Below are positions 46,675-55,621 of a stretch of 64,000 nt of DNA, piece after piece. Position 1 is the stretch's first letter. Each line of letters starts with the position of its first letter. The DNA is from Variovorax sp. J2L1-78 (lineage in GTDB: Bacteria > Pseudomonadota > Gammaproteobacteria > Burkholderiales > Burkholderiaceae_C): assembly GCF_030317205.1 (NCBI RefSeq), contig NZ_JASZYB010000001.1, forward strand, positions 682,001 through 746,000. The letters are read 5' to 3'. The translations under genes were made by a program, and so were the position numbers. Under the pieces are notes generated by a model. That model ran no database searches. It was not told where the DNA came from and saw only the letters and a list, made by a program, of their open reading frames with translations.

Positions 46675-47360
46675 TGACCACTGAAGCCGCCGCCAAGAAA
46701 GACACCCAAAAACTCCAGCGAGCCATCGTCGACGGGCTCGAAGACGTCAAGGCGCAGGACATCCAGGTTTTCGATACCGAGCATCTCTCGCCGCTCTTCG
46801 AGCGGGTGATCGTCGCATCGGGCACCTCGAACCGCCAGACCAAGGCGCTCGCCTCCAGCGTGCGCGACGCGGTGCGCGAAGCGGGCTTTCCCAAGCCGCG
46901 CATCGAGGGTGAGGACAACGGCGAGTGGATCATCGTGGACTGCGGCGCCGCGGTCGCGCACATCATGCAACCGGCCATCCGCCAGTACTACCACCTCGAG
47001 GAGATCTGGGGCGACAAGCCGGTGCGGCTCAAGCTCGGTGCCACCAAGCCCGCCGCGGTGAGCGCCGACAGCAGCACCCCGAAGGACAAGAAGGCCGACA
47101 AGGCGGAGAAGCCTGTCACGTCGCTGCGCCGCGCGAGTGCTGCCAAGACCGCCATCCGCGCGGCCGAGCAGGAAGCCAAGGCCGAGAAGCTCAAGGCCAA
47201 GCCGGCCGCGCGAAAAACGTCCCGTGCGCCCGCACGCAAGACCAGCGCCTCGGGTGCCGCACCCGCCAAGAAGGTCCCGGTGAAGAAGATCGGCGCTCCC
47301 GCGAAGAAGGCCGCAGCCAAGAAGGCGCCCGCGCGCAAGACTGCTCCGCGCAGCAAATGA
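46674..47360 (+). CDS. rsfS: Ribosomal silencing factor RsfS with a long Lys/Ala-rich tail
   Basis: A 228-residue protein. Residues about 12-118 are a normal RsfS/Iojap domain ([12 protein letters not shown] region, [21 protein letters not shown]), which binds ribosomal protein L14 and blocks subunit joining in starvation. The rest (about 120-228) is a basic low-complexity tail of Lys, Ala and Pro with repeated A-K-K-A and A-R-K-T units, resembling a histone H1-like tail and roughly doubling the usual length. The rlmH start overlaps its stop. Confidence 0.95.
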   Translation: MTTEAAAKKDTQKLQRAIVDGLEDVKAQDIQVFDTEHLSPLFERVIVASGTSNRQTKALASSVRDAVREAGFPKPRIEGEDNGEWIIVDCGAAVAHIMQPAIRQYYHLEEIWGDKPVRLKLGATKPAAVSADSSTPKDKKADKAEKPVTSLRRASAAKTAIRAAEQEAKAEKLKAKPAARKTSRAPARKTSASGAAPAKKVPVKKIGAPAKKAAAKKAPARKTAPRSK

Positions 47361-47824
47361 AGCTGCTGGTGGTCGCGGTCGGGCAACGCATGCCCGACTG
47401 GGCGCAGACCGCCTGGGACGACTACGCCAAGCGCTTCCCGCCCGAACTCAAGCTCGAACTGCGGGCCGTCAAGACCGAGCCGCGCGGCTCGAAGACACTC
47501 GACACGCTGTATGCCGCCGAGCGCGAGCGCATCGAGGCGGCCATCGCCAAGGGCATGCGCATCGTGGCGCTCGACGAGCGCGGCACCGCGCTCACCACCA
47601 AGGCATTGGCCACGCGGCTGCAGAACTGGCAGCTCGAAGGCGACGACGTGGCGCTGGTCATCGGCGGGCCCGACGGGCTCGACCCGGCCTTCAAGGCCGC
47701 TGCGCACGAACGCATCCGCCTGTCCGACCTCACCTTGCCGCATGCCATGGCGCGCGTGCTGCTGGTCGAACAGCTCTACCGCGCCTGGTCGGTCAATGCC
47801 GGCCATCCGTACCACCGCGAATGA
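47357..47824 (+). CDS. rlmH: 23S rRNA (pseudouridine1915-N3)-methyltransferase
   Basis: A 155-residue SPOUT-class enzyme. It has the [10 protein letters not shown] start, [18 protein letters not shown] (SAM knot) and the C-terminal [10 protein letters not shown] with G-H-P-Y-H-R-E, the ribosome-binding end. It overlaps rsfS and maf by 4 bases each, the conserved rsfS-rlmH-maf arrangement. Confidence 0.97.
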   Translation: MKLLVVAVGQRMPDWAQTAWDDYAKRFPPELKLELRAVKTEPRGSKTLDTLYAAERERIEAAIAKGMRIVALDERGTALTTKALATRLQNWQLEGDDVALVIGGPDGLDPAFKAAAHERIRLSDLTLPHAMARVLLVEQLYRAWSVNAGHPYHRE

Positions 47825-48426
47825 GTGACCTGTTTATTTATCTGGCCTCGCAGAGCCCCCGTCGCGCCCAGCTGCTGGGGCAGCTGGGTGTGCGGCATGA
47901 ACTGCTGCTGGCCACGCCCGACGAGGATGCGGAAGCCCTCGAAGCGGTGTGGCCCGGCGAGTCGCCGTCGGCCTACGTGCAGCGCGTGACCGGACTCAAA
48001 CTCGATGCAGCCGTCACACGGCATCGCCGGCTCGGTCTGCCACCGGCCCCGATCCTCTGCGCCGACACGACCGTCGCCTTCGGCCGCACGATCCTCGGCA
48101 AGCCGGAGGACGCGCGCGATGCCGAACGCATGCTCGCGCAGCTTGCCGGCCGGACGCACCGCGTGCTCACGGCCGTCGCCGTGCAGCAGGGGCGCCGGCG
48201 CCACGCCGCGCTGAGCGTCTCGCGCGTGCGTTTCGCGCCCATGACCCGCGCGCAGATCGCCGGCTACGCCGCCAGCGGCGAGCCGCTCGGCAAGGCCGGT
48301 GCCTACGGCATCCAGGGCGCGGCCGCGGCCTTCGTCGAACACATCAGCGGCTCCTATTCGGGCATCATGGGTCTTCCGCTGTTCGAGACGGCCACGCTGC
48401 TGCGGCAGTTCGGCCTGAAGCTCTAA
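47821..48426 (+). CDS. maf: Maf-family nucleotide pyrophosphatase
   Basis: A 201-residue house-cleaning pyrophosphatase. It shows L-A-S-Q-S-P-R-R near the N-terminus, the central A-D-T-T-V and the [12 protein letters not shown] motif with [10 protein letters not shown]. The S-P-R-R and I-Q-G forms fit the dTTP/UTP-type (YhdE-like) subgroup. Twenty-one bases separate it from rng. Confidence 0.94.
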   Translation: MSDLFIYLASQSPRRAQLLGQLGVRHELLLATPDEDAEALEAVWPGESPSAYVQRVTGLKLDAAVTRHRRLGLPPAPILCADTTVAFGRTILGKPEDARDAERMLAQLAGRTHRVLTAVAVQQGRRRHAALSVSRVRFAPMTRAQIAGYAASGEPLGKAGAYGIQGAAAAFVEHISGSYSGIMGLPLFETATLLRQFGLKL

Positions 48427-48447
48427 GCCCCCACGTCAGAGACACGC

Positions 48448-49974
48448 ATGCAAGACATACTGATCAACTGGTCGCCGCAGGAGACCCGGGTTGCGCTGGT
48501 CGAGCATGGGGCCGTGCAGGAACTGCACGTCGAACGCACGCTCGAGCGCGGCCTGGTCGGCAACGTCTACCTCGGCAAGGTGTCGCGCGTGCTGCCCGGC
48601 ATGCAGTCGGCCTTCATCGACATCGGCCTGGAACGCACGGCCTTCCTGCATGTGGCCGACATCGTCGCGCCGTTCACGCCGGGCTCGCGCCCCACCGCGC
48701 AGGCGCCGGAGCGGGATCATCGCAACAGCGGTGCCATCGTGCCGATCGAGAAGCAGGTGTTCGAAGGCCAGTCGCTGCTGGTGCAGGTCATCAAGGACCC
48801 GATCGGCACCAAGGGCGCGCGGCTGTCGACGCAGATCAGCATCGCGGGGCGGCTGCTGGTGTTCCTGCCACAGGACAACCACGTGGGCGTGTCGCAGAAG
48901 ATCCCGCTCGACCAGCGCGAGAGCCTGCGCAAACGCATGCAGACGCTGATCGATGCCGCCGCGGCGGCCGACAGCGGCGGCGCGGTGCCGGCCAACACCG
49001 GCGGCTTCATCCTGCGCACCAACGGCGAGGATTCCACCGACGCCGAACTGGCCGAGGACATCGCCTACCTGCGCAAGACCTGGTCGCGCATCCGCGACAT
49101 GTCGATGCGGCTCCCGCCGATGTCGCTGCTGCACCAGGACCTGAGCCTGCTGCAACGCGTGCTGCGCGACATGACCAGCGAAGAGACGCAGACCATCCGC
49201 ATCGATTCGCGCGAGCAGTTCGACGTGCTGCTCAAGTTCGGCCTCGAATTCATGCCGCAGGCGGCGGGGAAGTTGCAGCACTACAAGGGCGAGCGGCCGA
49301 TCTTCGACCTGTATTCCATCGACGAGGAGATCGCCAAGGCGCTGGGCCGGCGCGTCGACCTCAAGTCGGGCGGCTACCTGGTGGTCGACCAGACCGAGGC
49401 GCTGACCACCGTCGACGTGAACACCGGCGGCTTCGTCGGCGCCCGCAACTTCGACGACACCATCTTCAAGACCAACCTCGAAGCCGCACAGGCCATCGCG
49501 CGCCAGCTGCGGCTGCGCAACCTGGGCGGCATCGTCATCGTCGACTTCATCGACATGGCGCGCGACGACCATCGCGCGCAGGTGCTGGCCGAGTTCCGCA
49601 AGCAGCTCGCGCGCGACCGCGTGAAGACCAGCGCGGGCGCGTTCTCGCCGCTGGGACTGGTGGAGATGACGCGCAAGCGCACCCGCGAATCGCTGGCCCA
49701 CATGCTGTGCGAGCCCTGCGCGGCCTGCGGCGGGCAGGGCATCGTGAAGACCGCGCGCACTGCGGCCTACGACGTGATGCGCGAGATCCTGCGCGAAGCG
49801 CGGCAGTTCACGCCGCGCGAGTTCCGCATCGTCGCGGCACCGCAGGTGATCGAACTGCTGCTCGACGAAGAGAGCCAGCACCTGGCCGGCCTGAGCGACT
49901 TCATCGGCAAGCCGATCTCGCTGCAGTCGGAGCCCGCCATGGGGCAGGGCCAGTTCGACATCGTCTTGTTATGA
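48448..49974 (+). CDS. rng: Ribonuclease G
   Basis: A 508-residue RNase E/G endonuclease. It starts with the S1-like RNA-binding region (G-N-V-Y-L-G-K-V-S-R-V-L-P-G-M-Q-S-A-F-I-D-I-G). The catalytic D-x-N-T-G-G-F motif (V-D-V-N-T-G-G-F-V-G) and V-D-F-I-D-M follow. The zinc-link C-E-P-C-A-A-C-G-G sits near residue 420. It matures 16S rRNA 5' ends. The length and the lack of a long tail separate it from RNase E. Confidence 0.96.
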   Translation: MQDILINWSPQETRVALVEHGAVQELHVERTLERGLVGNVYLGKVSRVLPGMQSAFIDIGLERTAFLHVADIVAPFTPGSRPTAQAPERDHRNSGAIVPIEKQVFEGQSLLVQVIKDPIGTKGARLSTQISIAGRLLVFLPQDNHVGVSQKIPLDQRESLRKRMQTLIDAAAAADSGGAVPANTGGFILRTNGEDSTDAELAEDIAYLRKTWSRIRDMSMRLPPMSLLHQDLSLLQRVLRDMTSEETQTIRIDSREQFDVLLKFGLEFMPQAAGKLQHYKGERPIFDLYSIDEEIAKALGRRVDLKSGGYLVVDQTEALTTVDVNTGGFVGARNFDDTIFKTNLEAAQAIARQLRLRNLGGIVIVDFIDMARDDHRAQVLAEFRKQLARDRVKTSAGAFSPLGLVEMTRKRTRESLAHMLCEPCAACGGQGIVKTARTAAYDVMREILREARQFTPREFRIVAAPQVIELLLDEESQHLAGLSDFIGKPISLQSEPAMGQGQFDIVLL

Positions 49975-50010
49975 CCACCCCGATGTCGTCTCACTTCGTG
50001 TAGCCGTCTT

Positions 50011-50054
50011 CCCCTCGAGGGGCAACACCAGCGGCCCGGCAAAGCCGGTTCCGC
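50011..50054. repeat. Double palindrome between rng and msbA, candidate terminator or REP-like element
   Basis: CCCCTCGAGGGG (50011-50022) is a perfect 12-base palindrome. It is followed by a stem with inner arms CCGGC/GCCGG around AAA (50036-50048) and outer GCGG/CCGC arms (50031-50054). It fills most of the 117-base convergent gap, so it may end both transcripts. No long T-tract is present. Similar GC-rich double hairpins may recur in related genomes, but that is unverified. Confidence 0.45.
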
Positions 50055-50091
50055 GGTGTTTCGCGAACAGAAATGGCGCATACGCGCCGAA

Positions 50092-51876
50092 TCAAAGGGT
50101 AGGGGGCTGCCCAGGTGCCGCCGTGCTGACTGCCCGCGTCTGCAGCCGCGCATAGAGACCGTCGAGCGCCATCAGTTGCGCGTGGCTGCCCTGTTCGGCG
50201 ATGCGGCCGCGCTCCATCACGACAATGCGGTCGGCATGCTGGATGGTCGACAGGCGGTGTGCCACGATCAGCGTGGTGCGGCCCTGCATCAGGCGCTGAA
50301 GGGCCTCCTGCACCAGCCGTTCCGATTCGGTGTCGAGTGCCGACGTGGCCTCGTCGAGCAGCAGCACCGGCGCGTCCTTGTACAGCGCGCGTGCGATGGC
50401 CAGTCGCTGCCGCTGGCCGCCCGACAGCTGAGTCGCGTTGTGGCCGAGCACGGTGTCGATGCCTTGCGGCAGTCCCTGCACATGGTCCGACAGATTGGCC
50501 GCAGCCACGCAGGCCAGCACGCGCTCGCGATCGATCCCGGCGCCGAGCGCGACGTTGGCGGCGAGCGTGTCGTTGAGCATCACCACGTCCTGGCTGACCA
50601 TGGCGAACTGGCTGCGCAGGCTGGCCAGTTGCCAGCCGCCGACCTCGTGGCCGTCGACCGACACCTGGCCCGCGGTGGGCAGCACGAAGCGCGGCAGCAG
50701 GTTGACCAGCGTGGTCTTGCCCGAGCCCGAGGGGCCGACGAAGGCGACCACCTCGCCGGGTGCGATCAAGAGGCTGACGCGGTCGAGCGCCGGCGCCTCG
50801 TCCTCGCCGCGGTAGCGCACCTCGACCTCGCGCAGCTCGATGCGGCCTTCGGCGCGCGGCAGCGAGAAGCCGCCTTGCGCCTCCGACGCCACGTCGTCGA
50901 TCAGCGCCACGCCACGCTCCAGCGCCGCCAGCCCGCGGGTGATCGGGTTGGCCATGTCGGCGAGCCGGCGGATCGGCGCGATCAGCATCAGCATCGCTGT
51001 GATGTAGGCGACGAAGCTGCCGACGGTCAGCCCTTGTTCGCTGCTCTGCCACAGCGCGATCATCACCACCACCGACAGTGCGACGGCGGCCAGCAGCTGG
51101 GTGAGCGGCGTCATCGCGGCGGAGGCGATGGTCGACTTCACGGCCAGGCGGTTGAGCGTCTGGCTGAGCCGGTCGAAGCGATCCGTCTGGCCGGCCTCGG
51201 CGCCGTGCAGCCGCACCATGCGGTGCGCCAGCACGTTCTCTTCGACCACATAGGCCAGGTCGTCCGTGGCGGTCTGGCCCAGGCGCGTGAGGTGGTAGAG
51301 CCGCTTCGACAGCACCTTCATGATCCACGCCACGCCGGGCACCAGCACGCCGACGATGAGCGTGAGCTTCCAGTTCAGGTAGACCAGGTAGAAGAGCAGG
51401 GCGACCAGCGTGAAGCCGTCGCGCGTGAGCCCCAGCAGGGCCTGCACCAGCAGCATGGACCCGGTCTGCACCTCGTAGACGATGGTGTTCGACAGGGTGC
51501 TGGCCGATTGCCGTGAGAACAGGGTGAGTTCGGCCGCGAGCAGTCGCTGGAAGAGCACGCGCCGCAGGCGCTGCATGCCCTCGTTGGCGATGCGCGCGAG
51601 CGCGTATTGCGAGACGAACTGCGCCAGGCCGCGCACCGCGAACAGCAGGATGATGGCGGCCGGCACCATCCACAGCGCGAGCTGGCCGCGAGTGAAGCCG
51701 CGGTCGAGCAGGGGCTTGAGCAGCGCCGGCATCAGGGGTTCGGTGAGGGCGGCGACCAGGGCCGCGCCGATGGCCAGCGACCACCACCGCAGCGAGCCGC
51801 CGAACCAGGACATCAGTCGGGCGAGGCGGCGCGTCAAAGGGGGCCGCGCGATATCGCCGGAAGGGGAAGGCTGCAT
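50092..51876 (-). CDS. msbA: Lipid A export ATP-binding/permease protein MsbA
   Basis: A 594-residue half-transporter with six membrane helices in the first 330 residues and a C-terminal ATPase: Walker A G-P-S-G-S-G-K-T, signature L-S-G-G-Q-R-Q-R, Walker B V-L-L-L-D-E-A-T-S-A-L-D and H-loop V-A-H-R-L-S-T. It flips core lipid A across the inner membrane. I chose the ATG at 51874-51876, leaving about 25 residues before the first helix; the frame upstream of it runs into the divergent tolB promoter region. Confidence 0.93.
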   Translation of the reverse strand: MQPSPSGDIARPPLTRRLARLMSWFGGSLRWWSLAIGAALVAALTEPLMPALLKPLLDRGFTRGQLALWMVPAAIILLFAVRGLAQFVSQYALARIANEGMQRLRRVLFQRLLAAELTLFSRQSASTLSNTIVYEVQTGSMLLVQALLGLTRDGFTLVALLFYLVYLNWKLTLIVGVLVPGVAWIMKVLSKRLYHLTRLGQTATDDLAYVVEENVLAHRMVRLHGAEAGQTDRFDRLSQTLNRLAVKSTIASAAMTPLTQLLAAVALSVVVMIALWQSSEQGLTVGSFVAYITAMLMLIAPIRRLADMANPITRGLAALERGVALIDDVASEAQGGFSLPRAEGRIELREVEVRYRGEDEAPALDRVSLLIAPGEVVAFVGPSGSGKTTLVNLLPRFVLPTAGQVSVDGHEVGGWQLASLRSQFAMVSQDVVMLNDTLAANVALGAGIDRERVLACVAAANLSDHVQGLPQGIDTVLGHNATQLSGGQRQRLAIARALYKDAPVLLLDEATSALDTESERLVQEALQRLMQGRTTLIVAHRLSTIQHADRIVVMERGRIAEQGSHAQLMALDGLYARLQTRAVSTAAPGQPPTL

Positions 51877-52040
51877 GGCGGCGGATTCTACGGGTGGGTA
51901 TTCCACCTCTTCTTTGTAGGACCACGCTGATGTATTAGGGCCCTGTCGCAAAATGCGGTTTGGCAATGTGTACCATCGCGGGTTGCCGACACCAGTGATC
52001 GATCCGTGAAACTTTGTCGCCGCGAAACTCTCCGAACTGC

Positions 52041-53357
52041 ATGAAAAAGCCGTTGTCAGCATTTCCTTTGCCTTCTTCTTCATCGTTCAACGCCCGCCGC
52101 GCGCTCGTCGCGGCCATGGCGGCCTCCCCCCTGGTCCCCGCGCTCGCCCAATTCCGGGTCGAGGTGTCGGGTGTGGGCCTGACGCAGCTGCCGATCGCGC
52201 TGGCTCCCTTCAAGGGGCAGGACGCCTCGCCCCAGAAGATCTCGGCGATCGTGCAGGCCGATCTCGAACGCAGCGGCCAGTTCCGTGGGGTCGATGCGTC
52301 GGGCCAAGCCCTTGACGAGGCCTCGCGGCCCGACCTCACGCTCTGGCGCCAGCGCACCGCCGATTCGCTCGTGGTGGGCAGCGTCACCAAGCTGGCCGAT
52401 GGCCGCTTCGACGTGCGCTTCCGCCTGTGGGACGTGGTGCGTGGCCAAGACCTCGGCGGCCAGAGCTACACCGTGCCCCAGGCCGACCTGCGCCTCGCAT
52501 CGCACCGCATCGCCGACTATGTGTACGAAAAGCTGACCGGCGAGAAGGGCATCTTCTCGACCCGCATCGCCTACGTCACCAAGGGCGGCAGCCGCTACAG
52601 CCTGTGGGTGGCCGACGCCGATGGCGAGAACGCGCAAGCCGCGCTGGCCAGCCCGGAACCCATCATCTCGCCGGTCTGGTCGTCCAACGGCTCGCAGCTG
52701 GCCTATGTGTCCTTCGAGTCGCGCAAGCCGGTGGTCTACGTGCACAACGTGGCCAGCGGCCAGCGTCGCCTGCTGGCGAACTTCCGCGGCTCCAACAGCG
52801 CACCGGCCTGGGCGCCCGATGGCAATTCGCTGGCCGTCACGCTCAGCCGCGACGGCGGCTCGCAGCTCTACACCATCGCCGCGAGCGGTGGCGAGCCGCG
52901 CCGGCTCACGCAGAGCAGCAGCATCGACACCGAGCCGACCTATTCGGCCGATGGCAGCACGATCTACTTCGTGAGCGACCGCGGCGGTGCGCCGCAGATC
53001 TACAAGATGGGTGCCAATGGCGGCTCGCCGACGCGCGTCACCTTCAGCGGCTCTTACAACATTTCACCTTCTGTCAGCGGGGACGGCCGGTGGTTGGCCT
53101 ACATTTCCCGCGTGGGGGGTGCCTTCAAACTGCACGTGATGGAGTTGGCGACCGGCAATGTGACCGCGATCACCGACACCACGGCCGACGAGAACCCCAG
53201 TTTTGCCCCCAACAGCAAGCTGATCGTCTATGCCACGCAGCTTGGAGGGCGCGAAGCACTGATGACCACCACGCTCGACGGCAAGATCAAGGCGCGGTTG
53301 GCCGGACAGGCCGGAGATATCCGTGAACCGGACTGGGGTCCGTTTCAGAAGCAATGA
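52041..53357 (+). CDS. tolB: Tol-Pal system periplasmic protein TolB
   Basis: A 438-residue periplasmic protein with a signal peptide ending P-A-L-A before Q-F-R-V-E-V. It has an N-terminal alpha/beta domain and a six-bladed propeller built from W-x-x-x-G/N repeats (S-P-V-W-S-S-N-G-S-Q, P-A-W-A-P-D-G-N-S, P-T-Y-S-A-D-G-S-T, S-P-S-V-S-G-D-G-R-W). It links Pal to TolA during outer-membrane constriction. tolQ, tolR and tolA are not directly upstream; msbA is divergent there. Confidence 0.95.
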   Translation: MKKPLSAFPLPSSSSFNARRALVAAMAASPLVPALAQFRVEVSGVGLTQLPIALAPFKGQDASPQKISAIVQADLERSGQFRGVDASGQALDEASRPDLTLWRQRTADSLVVGSVTKLADGRFDVRFRLWDVVRGQDLGGQSYTVPQADLRLASHRIADYVYEKLTGEKGIFSTRIAYVTKGGSRYSLWVADADGENAQAALASPEPIISPVWSSNGSQLAYVSFESRKPVVYVHNVASGQRRLLANFRGSNSAPAWAPDGNSLAVTLSRDGGSQLYTIAASGGEPRRLTQSSSIDTEPTYSADGSTIYFVSDRGGAPQIYKMGANGGSPTRVTFSGSYNISPSVSGDGRWLAYISRVGGAFKLHVMELATGNVTAITDTTADENPSFAPNSKLIVYATQLGGREALMTTTLDGKIKARLAGQAGDIREPDWGPFQKQ

Positions 53358-53380
53358 TTAGATTAACTGAGGAGTCTGTA

Positions 53381-53899
53381 ATGTTGAAACGCACGATTTA
53401 TTCGCTGGCCATCGTGGCCCTGATCGCCGGTTGCTCGTCCGGTACCAAGCTGAACGACACCCCCGTGGTGGACCGTTCGGGCGGCGCCGGCCAGGGCAGT
53501 AGCGGCGCGGCCAGCGGCGTGGCACCCGTCACCATCGACCCGAATGCCGCCACGGCGCAAGGTCCTGTCGGCGTTGCACGCATCGTGTACTTCGACTACG
53601 ACAGCTACACCCTGAAGCCCGAGTACCAGTCGCTCATCGACGGCCACGCCCGCTTCCTGAAAGCCAACCCGCAGCGCCGCATCTCGATCGAAGGCCACAC
53701 CGACGAACGTGGCGGTCGCGAATACAACCTGGCCCTCGGCCAGAAGCGTTCGGAAGCCGTTCGCCGTGCGCTGAACCTGCTGGGCATCAGCGACAACCAG
53801 GTCGAAGCCGTGAGCTTCGGCAAGGAAAAGCCGGCCGTGTCGGGCAGCGGTGAATCCGTCTGGGCCCAGAACCGTCGCGCCGAGATCACCTACCGTTGA
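53381..53899 (+). CDS. pal: Peptidoglycan-associated lipoprotein Pal
   Basis: A 172-residue outer-membrane lipoprotein with lipobox L-I-A-G-C (Cys18), a Gly/Ser-rich linker and an OmpA-like domain containing I-Y-F-D-Y-D-S (about residues 70-76; V-Y in this copy), E-G-H-T-D-E-R-G and N-L-A-L-G-Q-K-R-S-E. It binds peptidoglycan and TolB. I chose the ATG at 53381 because GAGGAG lies about 10 bases upstream; an earlier in-frame ATG at 53354 would spoil the lipoprotein signal. Confidence 0.96.
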   Translation: MLKRTIYSLAIVALIAGCSSGTKLNDTPVVDRSGGAGQGSSGAASGVAPVTIDPNAATAQGPVGVARIVYFDYDSYTLKPEYQSLIDGHARFLKANPQRRISIEGHTDERGGREYNLALGQKRSEAVRRALNLLGISDNQVEAVSFGKEKPAVSGSGESVWAQNRRAEITYR

Positions 53900-54651
53900 T
53901 GGCACGCGCATTCGATTTGCGCCATGCGGCGCTCGCAGCGCTGCTGGTCTGCATGTCGGCCGGCGCCAACGCGGCGCTGTTCGAGGATGACGAGGCACGC
54001 CGCGCCATCCTCGAGCTTCGCCAGCGCGTCGAGGCGATGCGCGTGCAGAGCGAACAGCGGCTGACCGACGAGAACGGCCAGCTGCGTCGCAGCCTGCTCG
54101 ACCTGCAGAACCAGATCGAAACGATGCGCGGCGACATGCAGCGCATGACGGGGCAGAACGAGCAGCTTGCGCGGACGGTGTCCGAACTGCAGCAGCGCCA
54201 GACCGACATCGACGACCGGCTCAAGAAGAACGAGCCGGCCAAGGTGGCGGTCGATGGACGCGAGTTCACCGCCGACCCGCGCGAGAAGGCGGATTTCGAC
54301 GCGGCGCTCGGCGTGTTCCGCAGCGGTCAGTTCGCACAGGCGCAGACCGCCTTCGCCGAATTCGTTAAGCGTTACCCGCAGAGCGGCTACACGCCGTCGG
54401 CGCTCTTCTGGCTGGGCAATGCCCAGTATGCGACACGCAACTACAACGAAGCGATCGCCAATTTCCGCTCGATGCTGTCGCTGGCGCCCGATCATGCGAA
54501 GGCGCCCGAAGCGGTGCTGTCGATCGCGAACTGCCAGATCGAGCTCAAGGACACGCGCGCGGCCCGCCGCACGCTGGAAGACCTGACCAAGGCCTATCCG
54601 CAGTCCGAAGCCGCGCAGGCCGGCCGCGAACGTCTGTCGCGCCTGAAGTAA
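53899..54651 (+). CDS. cpoB: Cell division coordinator CpoB (YbgF)
   Basis: A 250-residue periplasmic protein with a signal peptide (cleavage near A-N-A before A-L-F), a trimeric coiled coil at about residues 35-100 (repeated L-x-x-Q-I-E-x-M-R pattern) and TPR repeats from about 125 to 250 (F-V-K-R-Y-P-Q-S-G-Y, A-L-F-W-L-G-N-A-Q-Y). It couples outer-membrane constriction to peptidoglycan synthesis. The ATG at 53899 shares one base with the pal stop. Confidence 0.94.
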   Translation: MARAFDLRHAALAALLVCMSAGANAALFEDDEARRAILELRQRVEAMRVQSEQRLTDENGQLRRSLLDLQNQIETMRGDMQRMTGQNEQLARTVSELQQRQTDIDDRLKKNEPAKVAVDGREFTADPREKADFDAALGVFRSGQFAQAQTAFAEFVKRYPQSGYTPSALFWLGNAQYATRNYNEAIANFRSMLSLAPDHAKAPEAVLSIANCQIELKDTRAARRTLEDLTKAYPQSEAAQAGRERLSRLK

Positions 54652-54668
54652 TCGCAGGCGCTGCGCCC

Positions 54669-55481
54669 ATGGATGCCGCGGCGCTCGCGCCTGTTTCCGC
54701 TCCCGAGCCCGACCTGGAACGCCGCTTCGGCGGGCTCGAGCGTCTCTATGGCGTGGCGGGTGCGCAAGCCATCCGCGGCGCACACGTGATGGTCGTGGGC
54801 ATTGGGGGCGTCGGCTCCTGGGCTGTCGAGGCCCTGGCCCGCAGCGGGGTGGGGCGACTCACGCTGGTCGACCTGGACCACATCGCCGAATCCAACATCA
54901 ACCGCCAGATCCACGCGCTCGAATCGACCGTCGGCCAAGCCAAGGTCGAAGCGATGCGCGAGCGCATCGCGCAGATCAACCCCGGTTGCCAGGTGCTGGC
55001 CATCGACGACTTCGTCGAGCCCGACCACTGGCTCGGCCAGGTGGCCATGGCCGAAGGCGCGAACGGGCCGCTCACGGCCGTCATCGACGCCTGCGACCAG
55101 GTCCGCGCCAAGGTGACGATGGCCGCCTGGGCACGGGCGACACGCATTCCCTTCGTCACCGTCGGGGCCGCCGGCGGCAAGCGCCTGGCGCACAAGGTCG
55201 AGATCGACGATCTCGCCCTCACCACGCACGACCCCTTGCTCGCGCAGGTGCGCAACCGGCTGCGCAAGCTGCACGGTGCCCCGCGCGACGGCAAGAAGAT
55301 CGGCGTGGCCTGCGTCTTCAGCCGCGAGAGCGTCGCGCCACCGGACGCCTCATGCGCCATCGAAGGCGACGGCTCGCTCAACTGCCACGGCTACGGCTCG
55401 GTGGTGAGCGTGACGGCCACCTTCGGACAATGCGCGGCCGGGTGGGTGCTGGACAAAATCGCCCTTCGGGCCACGCTATAA
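54669..55481 (+). CDS. tcdA: tRNA threonylcarbamoyladenosine dehydratase
   Basis: A 270-residue E1-like ATP-dependent enzyme that cyclises t6A37 in tRNA. It has R-F-G-G-L-E-R-L-Y-G, the nucleotide-binding V-V-G-I-G-G-V-G-S-W-A-V-E-A-L-A-R-S-G, D-D/N-I-N-R-Q-I-H and the later G-A-A-G-G-K. Length matches TcdA/CsdL. It is the last ordinary chromosomal protein gene before the tRNA and island. Confidence 0.94.
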   Translation: MDAAALAPVSAPEPDLERRFGGLERLYGVAGAQAIRGAHVMVVGIGGVGSWAVEALARSGVGRLTLVDLDHIAESNINRQIHALESTVGQAKVEAMRERIAQINPGCQVLAIDDFVEPDHWLGQVAMAEGANGPLTAVIDACDQVRAKVTMAAWARATRIPFVTVGAAGGKRLAHKVEIDDLALTTHDPLLAQVRNRLRKLHGAPRDGKKIGVACVFSRESVAPPDASCAIEGDGSLNCHGYGSVVSVTATFGQCAAGWVLDKIALRATL

Positions 55482-55545
55482 TCGTAGGCTTTGCCGGCGT
55501 CGACACACCGGCAAGACCCAGGAACATCGACAACAAGATCGATCC

Positions 55546-55621
55546 GGGACGTTAGCTCAGTTGGTAGAGCAGCGGACTTTTAATCCGTTTGTCGTGGGTT
55601 CGACCCCCGCACGTCCCACCA
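55546..55621 (+). tRNA. tRNA-Lys(UUU)
   Basis: A 76-base cloverleaf with acceptor GGGACGT (55546-55552) pairing with ACGTCCC (55611-55617), D-loop TTAGCTCAGTTGGTAGAGC, anticodon loop CTTTTAA with TTT, T-arm GGGTTCGACCC and encoded CCA (55619-55621). The gene is intact although an integrative element begins at its 3' end, so the element restores the 3' part. Confidence 0.97.
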
